From RBG-16-34-14 sp963727535 (lineage in GTDB: Bacteria; Bacteroidota; Ignavibacteria; Ignavibacteriales; Ignavibacteriaceae), in assembly GCA_963727535.1 (NCBI GenBank), contig CAVSGR010000006.1, positions 124,001-188,000 on the forward strand: a stretch of DNA of 64,000 nt. Reading direction: 5' to 3'. Below, one piece after another: positions 28,157 to 38,525 of this stretch (the first letter of the stretch is position 1; every line of letters begins with the position of its first letter). The position numbers and the translations under genes are program-made. The notes beneath the pieces are model-generated. The model did not search any database. It was not told where the DNA came from and saw nothing but the letters and a program-made list of their open reading frames with translations.

Positions 28157-28837
28157 TTAATGCTCTTCTAAGTACTTCTTCTTTAATTTATCTTTAAATA
28201 CCTTTTCAAACTTTTCTACTTTAGGACCAATTACATAAGCACAGTAACCCTGGTTAGGATTTTTTGCAAAATAATCCTGGTGATAGTCTTCTGCCGGATA
28301 AAAATTAGTGAATGAAACAATCTGTGTTACGATAGGCTTGTCCCACGCACCTGATTTATCCAGTTCTGTTTTATAATATTCTGCTTTCTTTTTCTGTTCA
28401 TCATTATGATAAAAGATTACAGAACGATATTGCGTACCTACATCTGCACCTTGCCTGTTCAAAGATGTTGGATCATGCGTCTTAAAGAATATCTCAAGAA
28501 GATCATCATAAGAAACAACTTTAGGATCATAAGTTATCTCAGTTGCTTCGGCATGCCCTGTAGTTCCGGTGCAGACTTCTTCATAAGTAGGATTTTTTAC
28601 TGTCCCGCCCGAATAACCGGACACAACGGACTTTACTCCTTTTACTCTTTCATAAATCGCCTCGGTACACCAGAAACATCCACCGCCAAATGTAGCTGTC
28701 TCCAGGTTCATATTCTGCGTCGAGTCCATTTCACTTTTCTCGCTTTCTTTATTTGTTGACTTAACTTCCTTACAGCTATAACTTGCTACACCACTAAGGA
28801 TTATAATTAAACCAATTACCCAGATGTTCTTTTTCAT
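28157..28837 (-). CDS. msrA: Exported peptide-methionine (S)-S-oxide reductase (MsrA)
   Basis: This 226-residue protein has an N-terminal hydrophobic signal ending near a cysteine (SYSCKE, residue 22), so it is exported and perhaps lipid-anchored. The MsrA domain begins at about residue 45 with the catalytic GGCFWCTE (Cys54) and continues with GYSGGTVKNPTYEEVC, GHAEATEITYDP, and the C-terminal EDYHQDYFAKNP. It repairs oxidised methionine in envelope proteins; electron supply would come from a membrane donor not seen here. A 15-base perfect-stem terminator follows. Confidence 0.92.
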   Translation of the reverse strand: MKKNIWVIGLIIILSGVASYSCKEVKSTNKESEKSEMDSTQNMNLETATFGGGCFWCTEAIYERVKGVKSVVSGYSGGTVKNPTYEEVCTGTTGHAEATEITYDPKVVSYDDLLEIFFKTHDPTSLNRQGADVGTQYRSVIFYHNDEQKKKAEYYKTELDKSGAWDKPIVTQIVSFTNFYPAEDYHQDYFAKNPNQGYCAYVIGPKVEKFEKVFKDKLKKKYLEEH

Positions 28838-29000
28838 AGTTGTCCTGTTTTTTTTCAGTAAATATCCTTAACTAAAGCAATTGATTTGTAACAAAATAAT
28901 AACATTTAGGTAAAAAATCATACGCATTAAACCTATGCTTGATAATACTTAACTTTACGATATTTTTAATTATTCAATTTATTTCTATTTTTCAAAAACT

Positions 29001-31682
29001 ATGACTCAGCCAATTTTAAGCACAAAATTGTACTATCCGTCTCTCCAGACAAACTGGGTCAAAAGGGAACGTTTGATTGGAAAATTGAATGAATGTTTTT
29101 CGGCTAAGCTTACAATTGTTTCCGCTCCTGCCGGTTTCGGCAAAACTACTCTGCTAAGTGAATGGATTGAACAATCAAAAAACAAGGTTGGCTGGGTTTC
29201 TCTGGATGGTGGAGATAACGATCCTAAAAGATTTTTAACATATTGTATTGCAGCACTTCAAAGAGTACAGCCGGATTTTGGTGAAAATTCAGAATCGCTA
29301 ATTCAATCGCCGCAACAAGTATCGCCTGAGTCAATTATTACAACTTTTATAAACGAGATTAATGAAAGTCTGAAAGAATCTGTCCTAATTCTTGATGACT
29401 ATCATCTTATTGATTCCCCGGAAGTTCATCAGTCTTTATCTTTTTTTATTGAACATCTCCCAAGAAATCTACATCTAATTGTTTCCGGCAGACACGATCC
29501 ACCAATTCCACTTTCACGATTACGAGCAAGAAAGCAATTACTCGAAGTGAGAGAATCTGATTTGAGATTTACGACTGAAGAAACCATTCGCTTCTTTAAA
29601 ACAACTATGAGTCTTGAGCTTTCAAAAGATGATGTTGAAACCCTGGAAGAAAGAACTGAGGGCTGGATAGCTAGTCTGCAGCTTGCCGGTATTGCAATGC
29701 AAGGCGGAAATGATATTCATAAGTTTATAAGCGACTTTAAAGGAAGCCATAGTTACATTGTAGATTATCTAACCGAAGAAGTTCTTAATCATTTAGATGC
29801 AAGTATGCAGGAATTTCTTCTTTACACATCAATACTAAGCCGGTTTAACAGCTCATTGTGCGATGCTGTAACAAGAGGCTTTGGAAGCCAGGAAGTAATC
29901 GATTACCTCAACAAAGCAAAATTATTTCTTGTGCCGCTTGACGAAGACAAACAATGGTTCCGGTATCATCATCTTTTTGGAGATTTATTAAAATACAGGC
30001 TAAAACAATTATTTCCCGATGTTATAACCGTTCTTCATGAAAGAGCAAGTAAGTGGTTTGAAGAAAATGGTTTTACTGAAGAAGCTATTAATCATGCGCT
30101 TTCAGCGGAAAATGTGGAAAGAGCTGCTGATCTAATCGAGGCAGCGGCTGTTCCAACTTTAGTTAATGCTGAATTAACTACTCTGAGAAGCTGGGCAAAT
30201 AAAATACCGCCTGCCGTTCTTAATCAGCGTGCTTACATATTAATATGCCTTGCGTGGATTCATAATATGTACGGTGAAATTAACAAGGTAGAACCTGTTT
30301 TGCTCCAGGTAGAAGCCACTTTAAAATCAAGAAAAGATATTTATAATGAAAATAACAAGGATGATATTAACGCTCATATAGCTTTGTTGAGATCGTACAA
30401 CTATTCGCCTTTTTATACCAATAGACCGGAAGATGTTGAAATACAAAGGAAACTGATTCTTGATGCAAAATCATTTTTAAGAACTGATAATCCAATTCTT
30501 CAAAGTACAATAGAATTGGTTTTGGGCTGGACTTACGCATTCAGTGGGAAATGGAAAGAAGCTAAAGATACGTTCATGAATGCCTTTGTTGTTGGAGAGA
30601 TTTCCAATAATCACATTGTAGCACTCAGCGGGGCATTTAATTATGTGGATATTCTTATGATAGAAGGACATCTGCAGGAAGCTTATAAACTAAATAAAGA
30701 TATTATCGATAAATATGTTGCAAAGTATGGAAAGAATTTTCTCTCGTTAGGATTTGTTTATATAGCTATGTCAAAAATTTGTTTCGAATTAAACGAGCTC
30801 GACAAGGCAGATTATTATTCCAGCGAATGTTTGAGAATCTCAAAACTTATGGGAAACTGGACAATGTTTTTTCATGCTATTACAAAACTCCAGATTATTA
30901 AACAGACAAAAGGAGATATTGCTTCCGCAAAAAAATTCATGAAAGAGGATGCAGAAGCAATGAACAGTCAAACATTTACACATTTCCGCGAACTCCTTAT
31001 TCATACCCAAAGAGCTACAGCACAATTAATGCAAAGAAACTTCAGGGAAGTTTCAAAATGGAGAGAGAAATATCAGGCGGACCCAACAAAAAACGTTCCT
31101 TATCATATAAATGGTAAATTACTCGAAGCAAGGTTCTTAATTGCTACTGAAAAATATGAAGAGGCATCAAATATTCTTAAAGACACCATTGAAATTTCTG
31201 AACAATGTAATGCAAATGGATTTCTTTTAGAGGCATTGGTTTTAAAATCTGTTCTGTTAGAAAAACAAAATGAAACAACTTTTGCTCTTGAGACATTAAA
31301 TAATGCATTAACAATTGCAGCCCCCGAGGGTTACATAAGAATTTTTATAAATGAAGGCAAACCAATTGCAGATTTGTTAAACTTATATCTCACATATTAT
31401 TCAAAAGAAAAAAACAATTCTATTGTATATGTTACGAGACTTCTGCAGGAATTAAACAAGGAACTTGCAAAACCAGCGCAGCCCGTAGAAGAACCTTTAA
31501 GTGGTCGTGAAATAGAAGTTCTAAGATTGCTTTCTGCCGGTTATTCAAACAAAGAAATTGCCGATAAGCTTTTTCTAGCTATAGGAACAATAAAAAAACA
31601 CACTCACCAGATTTACCAGAAACTTAATGTTGACAGCCGCGTTCAGGCAATACAAACCGCAAGAGAGTTAAATCTTATTTAA
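29001..31682 (+). CDS. MalT-like ATP-dependent LuxR-family transcriptional regulator
   Basis: This 893-residue protein has an N-terminal P-loop ATPase domain (SAPAGFGKTTLLSEW, about 40-54; later LILDDYHLIDSPEV, Walker B), a winged-helix-like region, a large tetratricopeptide-like helical middle, and a C-terminal LuxR DNA-binding domain (PLSGREIEVLRLLSAGYSNKEIADKLF). This is the LAL/MalT layout, in which an inducer and ATP drive oligomerisation and activation. The inducer is unknown. It lies upstream of, and in the same orientation as, the efflux operon, with a hairpin between them, so regulation of the pump is possible but unproven. Confidence 0.88.
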   Translation: MTQPILSTKLYYPSLQTNWVKRERLIGKLNECFSAKLTIVSAPAGFGKTTLLSEWIEQSKNKVGWVSLDGGDNDPKRFLTYCIAALQRVQPDFGENSESLIQSPQQVSPESIITTFINEINESLKESVLILDDYHLIDSPEVHQSLSFFIEHLPRNLHLIVSGRHDPPIPLSRLRARKQLLEVRESDLRFTTEETIRFFKTTMSLELSKDDVETLEERTEGWIASLQLAGIAMQGGNDIHKFISDFKGSHSYIVDYLTEEVLNHLDASMQEFLLYTSILSRFNSSLCDAVTRGFGSQEVIDYLNKAKLFLVPLDEDKQWFRYHHLFGDLLKYRLKQLFPDVITVLHERASKWFEENGFTEEAINHALSAENVERAADLIEAAAVPTLVNAELTTLRSWANKIPPAVLNQRAYILICLAWIHNMYGEINKVEPVLLQVEATLKSRKDIYNENNKDDINAHIALLRSYNYSPFYTNRPEDVEIQRKLILDAKSFLRTDNPILQSTIELVLGWTYAFSGKWKEAKDTFMNAFVVGEISNNHIVALSGAFNYVDILMIEGHLQEAYKLNKDIIDKYVAKYGKNFLSLGFVYIAMSKICFELNELDKADYYSSECLRISKLMGNWTMFFHAITKLQIIKQTKGDIASAKKFMKEDAEAMNSQTFTHFRELLIHTQRATAQLMQRNFREVSKWREKYQADPTKNVPYHINGKLLEARFLIATEKYEEASNILKDTIEISEQCNANGFLLEALVLKSVLLEKQNETTFALETLNNALTIAAPEGYIRIFINEGKPIADLLNLYLTYYSKEKNNSIVYVTRLLQELNKELAKPAQPVEEPLSGREIEVLRLLSAGYSNKEIADKLFLAIGTIKKHTHQIYQKLNVDSRVQAIQTARELNLI

Positions 31683-31697
31683 TACACCGATTGTTTG

Positions 31698-31728
31698 ACC
31701 CGCGCAAATATCCGGGTTATACTTTTTT
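31698..31728 (+). terminator. Probable terminator after the LuxR-family gene
   Basis: ACCCG (31698-31702) and CGGGT (31713-31717) form a short stem followed by six Ts (31723-31728). The stem is short, so the call is moderate. Confidence 0.5.
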
Positions 31729-31859
31729 CAACATTCTATTTATTTATAGTAACCAATTTTCTCAATCTCTTTAACTCGTTTAGATATAAAGTCTTATCGG
31801 AGAGCTTTTCTGTAAATCTTCATATCGAACCACTCATCAAGAATGGATTTATTTTGGGT

Positions 31860-31887
31860 AAACCATAAAATAAACCTTTGTTCAATG
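31860..31887 (+). promoter_or_regulatory. 28-bp conserved element upstream of the efflux operon
   Basis: This 28-base stretch (beginning AAACCATAAAATAAAC) differs at only two positions from 37757-37784, which lies upstream of the small gene at 37858. It sits about 70 bases before the TolC-gene start. Likely a shared promoter or regulator site. Confidence 0.45.
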
Positions 31888-31955
31888 CACCACCCCTTTT
31901 AAACTTCTTAAGTTTGAACCATTCATTTGCATCAAATAATAAAACGGAGACAGAA

Positions 31956-33278
31956 ATGGCGAAGTTAGCCGAAAAAATAATTCTCATAATTATCCTTCTT
32001 AGCATTCCTGCTTTTGCGCAGGATCAAGTAAAGCTTACTCTGGAGGAAAGTATTCAAACAGGATTACAAAACAGCAAGAGAATTAATTCATCAAAAATGA
32101 AGATACAGGGCGCTGATGCAAAAGTAAGAGAGATAAATAGCAGCAGGCTTCCTTCTTTAAGCCTTAATGCAACATATACAAGGTTAAGCAATATTGATCC
32201 TTTTTCGATCAGTACACCTTTTGGAGATTTTGATCTTACACAAAACATAAATAATAATTACAACTTTAAACTTTCATTACAGCAGCCGATCTTCACCGGA
32301 TTCAAATTAAAAAGTGCTTATGATATTGCAGAATACAACTCGATGGCAGTTAAAGAAGAATATTCACAAACAGAACAGGATCTTATCCTCGATATAAAGA
32401 CTGCGTACTGGAATCTCTACAAAGCAAATAAAATTAAAAAAGTAGTCGATGAAAACGTTGAACAAATAAAAGCTCATGAAAAAGATGCTGAAAATCTTTT
32501 TAACCAGGGACTTGCAACAAACAGCGATCTTTTAAAGGTAAAAGTTCAGCTTGCGGAAGCACAATTAAGACAGATAGATGCAAAGAATGCAGTCAAGCTT
32601 ACAATGACAAACCTCAGCAATATAATTGAGCTTCCGCTTACAACAGAAATAGAGGTTTCTGAAGAATTACCAGCAGAGTCAGATGGAATTGATTCTCTTG
32701 AAAACTTAACGGCAATGGCATTGGATAACAGACCGGAGCTTAAAGCAATGTCATACAGAGTTAAAGCAAGCGAAACCGGAATTGATTACGCGCAGTCCGG
32801 ATGGTTTCCACAAATTTATTTGGTTGGAAATTATAATTACTCAAATCCAAACAGCCGGTATTTTCCTGTTGAAGAGAAGTTTAAAGATAGTTGGGATGTA
32901 AGCGTTTCTCTTTCATTCGATTTGTGGAACTGGAATAAAACGGGAAACCAGACAACACAGGCAGAAGCCGAATTTGAACAGGCAAAAGATGGATACAAAA
33001 TTTTAAAAGATGCAGTTACGCTCCAGGTAACTCAAAACTATTTAAATCTTGAGCAGGCAAAAGAAAAATTAGTTGTTTCTCAAACAAGCGTAGAGCAGGC
33101 AGAAGAAAACTACCGTGTTGCCAGCGAGCTTTTTAAGCAGGGCTTAATGACTAATTCAGATCTTCTCGATGTAGAAGTCGCTTTGCTTCAGACAAAAACA
33201 AACAACGTTCAAACAATTGTTGATTATGAAATCGCCAAGGCAAATCTCGAAAGAGCAACAGGCGAAAAAACTTTATAA
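31956..33278 (+). CDS. TolC-family outer-membrane efflux protein
   Basis: From the ATG at 31956, with GGAG nine bases upstream, this is a 440-residue exported protein. An in-frame ATG at 31878 would add 26 non-signal residues, so I reject it. The signal peptide ends near PAFAQDQ. The TolC pattern is present: VKLTLEESIQTGLQNS, then repeated ENLFNQGLATNSDLLKVKVQ and YRVASELFKQGLMTNSDLLD in the two halves. It forms the outer-membrane duct of a tripartite pump with the next two genes. Confidence 0.92.
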   Translation: MAKLAEKIILIIILLSIPAFAQDQVKLTLEESIQTGLQNSKRINSSKMKIQGADAKVREINSSRLPSLSLNATYTRLSNIDPFSISTPFGDFDLTQNINNNYNFKLSLQQPIFTGFKLKSAYDIAEYNSMAVKEEYSQTEQDLILDIKTAYWNLYKANKIKKVVDENVEQIKAHEKDAENLFNQGLATNSDLLKVKVQLAEAQLRQIDAKNAVKLTMTNLSNIIELPLTTEIEVSEELPAESDGIDSLENLTAMALDNRPELKAMSYRVKASETGIDYAQSGWFPQIYLVGNYNYSNPNSRYFPVEEKFKDSWDVSVSLSFDLWNWNKTGNQTTQAEAEFEQAKDGYKILKDAVTLQVTQNYLNLEQAKEKLVVSQTSVEQAEENYRVASELFKQGLMTNSDLLDVEVALLQTKTNNVQTIVDYEIAKANLERATGEKTL

Positions 33279-33311
33279 AGAAATTTTTAATTAAAAATAA
33301 AAGGTGACAAA

Positions 33312-34364
33312 ATGTTGAAAAAGTTAAAGGTAATAGGTTTGATCGTGATTGTAATAGCCGGGGTTGTTGCTGTATTGCTTAACAACAGGTCAAAGCTCGA
33401 AGCCAAATCAAATCAAAGAATAATAGAGGCTTATCCTGTTACTGTTGAAAATGTTCAGAAAAAAGAATTGAAGAGAACTCTTGAAATGGTTGGGACTATT
33501 AATGGAACTAATGATGTTGCGGTTGTTTCCGAAGCAGCCGGAAGAGTTTTGGGTACATATGCTAAAGTTGGAGATTACAAACCACAGGGCTCTGTTTTAA
33601 TTCAGCTCGATGGTGAGTTAAAAAATGCCGCTTTAAAAACAGCAGAAGTAAACTATGAAAAAGCAAAGAATGATTTTGAAAGATATCAATCGCTTTATGA
33701 CCAAAAATCAATTACTATTTCTCAACTTGAAGCTGCAAAACTAAATTTTCAATCTGCAGAATCTCAACTGACTTTTGCTAAAAGAGAATATGAAGATACC
33801 AAGATTACTTCTCCTATTTCTGGAGTTGTTACCGCAAGAATGGTTGATGAAGGAGATTATGTTAATAAGGGAAAAGTAGTAGTCCAGGTTGTTGATATTT
33901 CTACAATGAAAGTAAAATTAAATGTTGCCGAAAAAGATGTGTTCAGGCTTAAAACGGGTGATGAAGTTGCTGTTACAACAGACATTTATCCCGGAGTAAC
34001 TTTTAAGGGAAAGATTGAAACGATAAGTGACCAGGCTGATAATGCTCACACCTATCCCGTTGAAATTACTTTGCCTAACAGTAAAGACCATCCTTTAAAG
34101 GGTGGAATGTTCGGTCGTGTTCAGTTTACATCTATAAAGAATAACGAATCAATTATAATTCCACGCGAGGCATTAATAGGCAGTGTTAGAGATGCAAAGG
34201 TTTTTGTAGTTAAAAACGGAATTGCAAATGAAAGAAGTGTGGTTATCGGTTCGACTTCTGATAATATGCTTGAAGTTTTAAGCGGACTAAAGGTTGGTGA
34301 ACAGATCGTTGTTAACGGACAAAATAATCTTAAGGATCAATTTAAAGTAACGATAGTTGAATAA
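33312..34364 (+). CDS. RND efflux periplasmic adaptor subunit
   Basis: This 350-residue membrane fusion protein has an N-terminal membrane anchor, a lipoyl-like strand set (GRVLGTYAKVGDYKPQGSVL), an alpha-helical hairpin (KAKNDFERYQSLYDQKS), and beta-barrel segments (ITSPISGVVTARMVDEGDYV). It links the inner-membrane RND pump to the TolC duct. An AAGGTGA ribosome site precedes it. It is 33 bases after the TolC gene and 15 before the pump gene, so the three form one operon. Confidence 0.92.
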   Translation: MLKKLKVIGLIVIVIAGVVAVLLNNRSKLEAKSNQRIIEAYPVTVENVQKKELKRTLEMVGTINGTNDVAVVSEAAGRVLGTYAKVGDYKPQGSVLIQLDGELKNAALKTAEVNYEKAKNDFERYQSLYDQKSITISQLEAAKLNFQSAESQLTFAKREYEDTKITSPISGVVTARMVDEGDYVNKGKVVVQVVDISTMKVKLNVAEKDVFRLKTGDEVAVTTDIYPGVTFKGKIETISDQADNAHTYPVEITLPNSKDHPLKGGMFGRVQFTSIKNNESIIIPREALIGSVRDAKVFVVKNGIANERSVVIGSTSDNMLEVLSGLKVGEQIVVNGQNNLKDQFKVTIVE

Positions 34365-34379
34365 AGGAGATTTTTAAAA

Positions 34380-37300
34380 ATGACTATAACACAACTTGCT
34401 ATAAAAAGACCGACACTGATTGTCGTAATTTTTGCGGCGCTAACCGTCCTTGGATTATACAGTTATACGCAGCTTAATTATGAACTTCTTCCAAAGATGA
34501 GTTCTCCTTACGTATCGATTACAACTGTTTATCCCGGAGCTTCTCCAAATGAAGTTGAAACTTCTATAACAAAACCTATAGAAGATGCTATATCAAGTGT
34601 CGACCAGTTGAAAGCTATAAGATCGACTTCGGTTGAAGGAGTTTCTTTTGTGATGGCTGAATTCGATCAATCAGTTGATATAGATTTTACCGTTCAGAAT
34701 GCCCAAAGAAAAGTAAATGAAATTGCGTCAACTTTACCAGAAGACTCTAAGACTCCGACAATTACAAAATTTGCTTTGGATGAAATTCCGATTTTAAGAA
34801 TGGGTGTAACAAGCAGTATGCCTTCTAAGGAATTTTATCAATTTATAAAAGACAGAATAAAACCAAGTCTTTCCAACATTAAAGGAGTTGCACAGATTAC
34901 TCTTGTTGGAGGTGATGAAAGGGAAATAAAAGTAAATCTCGATGCGGAAAAAATACGCTCTTATGGTTTATCAATTATGCAAGTAACGCAGGCAATAAAA
35001 TCATCTAATCTCGATTTTCCAACCGGAAAAATTAAAAATACTGATGAACAGCTTATTGTACGTGTTGCTGGCAAATTTAACTCGATAGAAAGTCTGCGCA
35101 ATCTTGTTGTTGCTACATCTCAAAACGGTAGTGAAATAAGACTAAGAGATATCGCAGAAATTGAAGACGGAATAAAAGAACATGAATATATAAGTAGAAT
35201 AGATGGTAAAACTTCTATCGGTATTTTATTGATGAAGCAGACAGATGCTAACGCTGTTGAGGTTAGTAAACTGGTAAGAGAGCAAATATCGAACATGGAA
35301 AATGAATACAAAGCCAGCAACCTGAAATTCGATGTTGCACAGGATGGTTCTGTTTTTACAATCGATGCAGCAAATGCAGTAAAATCGGATTTAATGCTTG
35401 CCGTTGTGCTTGTCGCAATTGTAATGCTTCTTTTCTTACATAGCGTAAGAAACTCATTCATAGTTATGCTTGCCATCCCGGCATCAATGATTTCGACATT
35501 CATAATAATGTACTTATTCAACTTCTCATTAAATCTGATGACATTGCTGGGTTTATCCCTAGTTGTAGGTATTCTTGTGGATGATTCAATAGTAGTTCTT
35601 GAAAACATTTACCATCATCTTGAAAAAGGAGAAGACAGGAAAACAGCGGCTTTAAAAGGAAGAAATGAAATAGGGTTCGCTGCCCTTGCAATTACACTTG
35701 TGGATGTTGTGGTATTTGTACCGTTAGCATTGACCGGTGGTTTAATTGGAAACATTATAAGACAATATGCTGCAGTTGTTGTTATATCAACTTTGTTGAG
35801 CTTATTTGTTTCTTTTACAGTTACTCCTCTTCTTGCTTCAAGAATTGGCAAGCTTGAAAAGATGACTAAGAAAACATTGATAGGAAGATTTGCAATATGG
35901 TTTGAAAAAATGTTCAAGGCTGTTACCGAGAATTATATAACCGTTTTAAAATGGAGCCTTAAACAATAAGTGGAAAGTTATTACATTAACAATTGTGCTT
36001 TTCTTTGCCACTTTTGCTTTAATACCAGCAGGTTTTATTGGAAATGAATTTATTGCAGTCGCTGACCGCGGTGAATTTACAGTTACAATTGAATTGCCTC
36101 CTGGAGCTCCGCTTGAAAAAACAAATCATGCGGCGCAGGAAGTAGAAAAAATAATTTCTTCTCTTCCTGAAGTAAAGAAGGTATTTACAAATGTCGGCGC
36201 TTCGAGTGAAGGCCTGATGGGACAAAACTCTAACAATAGTGCACAGATAGATGTTGCTCTTGTAAGCAAAAACGATAGAAAAAAATCTACTGATGAAGTT
36301 GGTGAATACATAAAAGAAGAAGTTTCAAAAATACCCGGCGTTAAAGTGCGGGTTAACCCAATAGGAATTTTTGGTACCGCAAATCAAACACCGATACAAA
36401 TTGTAGTTAAAGGTCCGAGCCGCGACGATGTACTGGAGAGTGCTAACGTTGTAATGAATGTAATAAAGGGAATCCCGGGTTCTGCAGATGTGAGGTTGTC
36501 TGCAGAAGAAGGAAAACCCGAGACACGAATAGATATAGATAGAGAAAAACTGGCGGCTTTCGGACTTTCTATTGCAGAGGTCGGATCAGCTTTACGTGTC
36601 GCTTTAACAGGTGATGATGAATCAAAATACAGAGATGGCGAGACTGAATATGATATAAGAGTAGTTCTTGACGAATTTGACAGGTCTAAAATATCCGACC
36701 TCAGCGGTTTAACTTTTATTAATAAGAAAGGACAATCCGTTGAGCTTCAACAGTTTGCAAATATTTATGAAACAACTGGTCCTACAAAACTAAACAGGTA
36801 CAACAGGATAAATTCTGTTACTGTTTACTCGCAAGCAGTGGGAAGACCGAGCGGAAGCATCGGAGAAGATATTCAGAGCGCAATGCAAAAGCATAAACTT
36901 CCCGCTGGTGTAGACCTTGTTTATGAAGGCGATTTGAAAAACCAGGCAGAATCATTCGGCAGTCTTGGTCTTGCAATATTAGCCGGTATTCTTTTCGTCT
37001 ATATGATTATGGTCGCCTTGTATGATTCTTATGTTTATCCGTTTGTTGTTCTTTTCTCGATCCCTGTTGCAATGGTTGGTGCACTACTCGCTCTTGCATT
37101 AACAATGAACTCACTAAGCATTTTCTCTATACTCGGCATAATAATGCTTATAGGACTTGTAGGAAAAAATGCCATTCTTCTTGTTGATAGAACAACTCAT
37201 AATCAAAAAGAAGGAATGAATGTTTATGATGCTTTAATCGAAGCGGGAAGAGCAAGAATAAGACCGATATTCATGACAACTTTAACCATGGTCTTTGGTA

Positions 37301-37530
37301 TGCTTCCTATAGCATTATCAACAAGTGCAGGCTCAGAGTGGAAAGCAGGACTTGCCTGGGCGCTGATCGGCGGGTTAACAAGCTCTATGTTCTTAACTCT
37401 TATTCTTGTTCCGGTTGTATTTGTTAAGATGGAAGGGTTAAAAGAAAAGGTTCCGGGTTTATACAGGAAAGCCTTTGGCAGAAAAGATAAAGCTACTGGT
37501 GCACAAGAAGCTTTAGACTTTCAACAATAA
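34380..37530 (+). pseudogene. RND-family efflux permease (AcrB/MexB-like), split by one extra base
   Basis: The two halves (34380-35969 and 35995-37530) together make a normal-length RND pump of about 1050 residues. The first half has the N-terminal TM1 and porter signatures (VYPGASPNEVETSITKPIED), and TM4's proton-relay aspartates in GILVDDSIVVLEN. The second half continues GEFTVTIELPPGAPLEKTNH to the C-terminal GLVGKNAILLVDRTT and FGMLPIAL. The frame breaks near the AAA at 35961-35963; the total length is three times 1050 plus one, matching one added base. Homopolymer error is likely; if real, the pump is inactive. It exports hydrophobic drugs or metabolites. Confidence 0.9.
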
Positions 37531-37554
37531 CTCACCAATAATTTCACAAATCCG

Positions 37555-37586
37555 GCTGTCATGGAAATATTCCGTGACAGCTTTTT
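37555..37586 (+). terminator. Terminator of the efflux operon
   Basis: GCTGTCA and TGACAGC arms, extended by GGAA/TTCC, form a 12-base imperfect hairpin ending in a T-run (37582-37586), about 25 bases after the RND pump stop. Confidence 0.9.
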
Positions 37587-37756
37587 CGTAGAAACTTAAC
37601 GATGACGAATACGATAAAATAGCCATGATCAGGATAAGGTAACTATATTTTATTGCAAGAAATTGTTGCTAACAGTAAATGAATCCTGGCAACAAATCAA
37701 GACACACCATCCCCATAACATATTATAATAAAATATCTTACCGACACAACATATTT

Positions 37757-37784
37757 AAACCCTAAAATAAACTTTTGTTCAATG
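37757..37784 (+). promoter_or_regulatory. 28-bp conserved element upstream of a small gene
   Basis: AAACCCTAAAATAAAC followed by TTTTGTTCAATG differs from 31860-31887 at two positions. It lies 73 bases before the small-protein start at 37858, similar to the spacing in front of the TolC gene. Confidence 0.45.
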
Positions 37785-37857
37785 TGTAGCCCAATCTTTT
37801 GTTTTATTTTTAGCATGTAAAAAACGAGTTCTATGGATACTATAAAGGAAATACGAT

Positions 37858-38076
37858 ATGAAATTTTGCTGTGAAAATATAAAATACAAAATTAGAGTGG
37901 GCGGTGGTACTCCGACTAAGAATTTATCGACATGGTTCGATGGAATGACTGTTACAGATTCTGAAAATGATGAATGTCTTCTTGAGGGAAAGATAAAAGA
38001 TCAGGCAGCACTTTACTCGCTTTTAATTAAGATAAGAGACCTTGGATTAAAATTAATTTCGGTGGAGAGATTATAA
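37858..38076 (+). CDS. Small protein of unknown function
   Basis: This 72-residue protein has an AAAGGAAA ribosome site and a conserved-looking composition: a cysteine pair near the start (KFCCENIKYKIRVGGG) and a C-terminal helix (DQAALYSLLIKIRDLGLKLISVERL). I recognise no family. The last 30 residues look like a dimerisation or ligand-binding domain tail. It is preceded by the 28-bp element shared with the efflux operon and followed by a convergent thioredoxin gene. Confidence 0.65.
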   Translation: MKFCCENIKYKIRVGGGTPTKNLSTWFDGMTVTDSENDECLLEGKIKDQAALYSLLIKIRDLGLKLISVERL

Positions 38077-38080
38077 ATCA

Positions 38081-38106
38081 CAAGCCGTCTCGAAAGAAAC
38101 GGCTTG
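38081..38106. terminator. Bidirectional hairpin terminator
   Basis: CAAGCCGT and ACGGCTTG form an 8-base stem around a GAAA-containing loop, between the convergent small gene and thioredoxin gene. Confidence 0.75.
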
Positions 38107-38119
38107 CACTTACACAACA

Positions 38120-38491
38120 TTACTTTTCTTTAACTTCTTCATTTAACAATTCTTTTTCAATAGCTTCAATAAGTGATTCTTTTGGCAAAGCACCGACAGC
38201 CATCCTTGGTTGTCCATCTTTGGGAATAAACAACAACGAAGGAATGCTTCTTATCCCAAAAACTCCGCCAAGTTCCTGCTCTTCATCAGTATTTACTTTG
38301 TAAATATTTACTTTACCTTTATATTCTTCAGAGAGCTCTTCCAGGACAGGGCCAACCATTCTACAGGGACCACACCACGGAGCCCAGAAATCGACAAGCG
38401 CCGGAAGTTCTCCTTCATATTTCCATTCTTTGTTCTGTTCATAATTAAAAACCTTCTCTAAGAAAGTTTGCTTATTCAGATGTTCAGTCAT
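38120..38491 (-). CDS. trxA: Thioredoxin
   Basis: This 123-residue protein has the catalytic WCGPC at residues 39-43 in VDFWAPWCGPCRMVGPV, and the cis-proline region SIPSLLFIPKDG. It reduces disulfides in the cytoplasm; no signal peptide is present. The C-terminal half is standard. It is the first gene downstream of the DUF302-DUF2892-DUF6132 set, all on the minus strand with short gaps, so it probably serves that redox cluster. Confidence 0.93.
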   Translation of the reverse strand: MTEHLNKQTFLEKVFNYEQNKEWKYEGELPALVDFWAPWCGPCRMVGPVLEELSEEYKGKVNIYKVNTDEEQELGGVFGIRSIPSLLFIPKDGQPRMAVGALPKESLIEAIEKELLNEEVKEK

Positions 38492-38525
38492 TTTTTATTC
38501 CTTTTGATTTATTAATTATACAGCT

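Larger units (their letters stand above)
37531..37857. other. Intergenic region after the efflux operon
   Basis: It contains the efflux-operon terminator (37555-37586) and the conserved 28-bp element (37757-37784). No gene is seen between. Confidence 0.6.

Noticed and set aside
31878..31955. Upstream start for the TolC-family gene
   Set aside because: It would place 26 non-signal residues before a clear signal peptide; the ATG at 31956 has a GGAG ribosome site.
35120..35608. Minus-strand frame of 162 codons
   Set aside because: Within the RND pump on the other strand; composition reflects codon use of that gene, and no family is recognisable.
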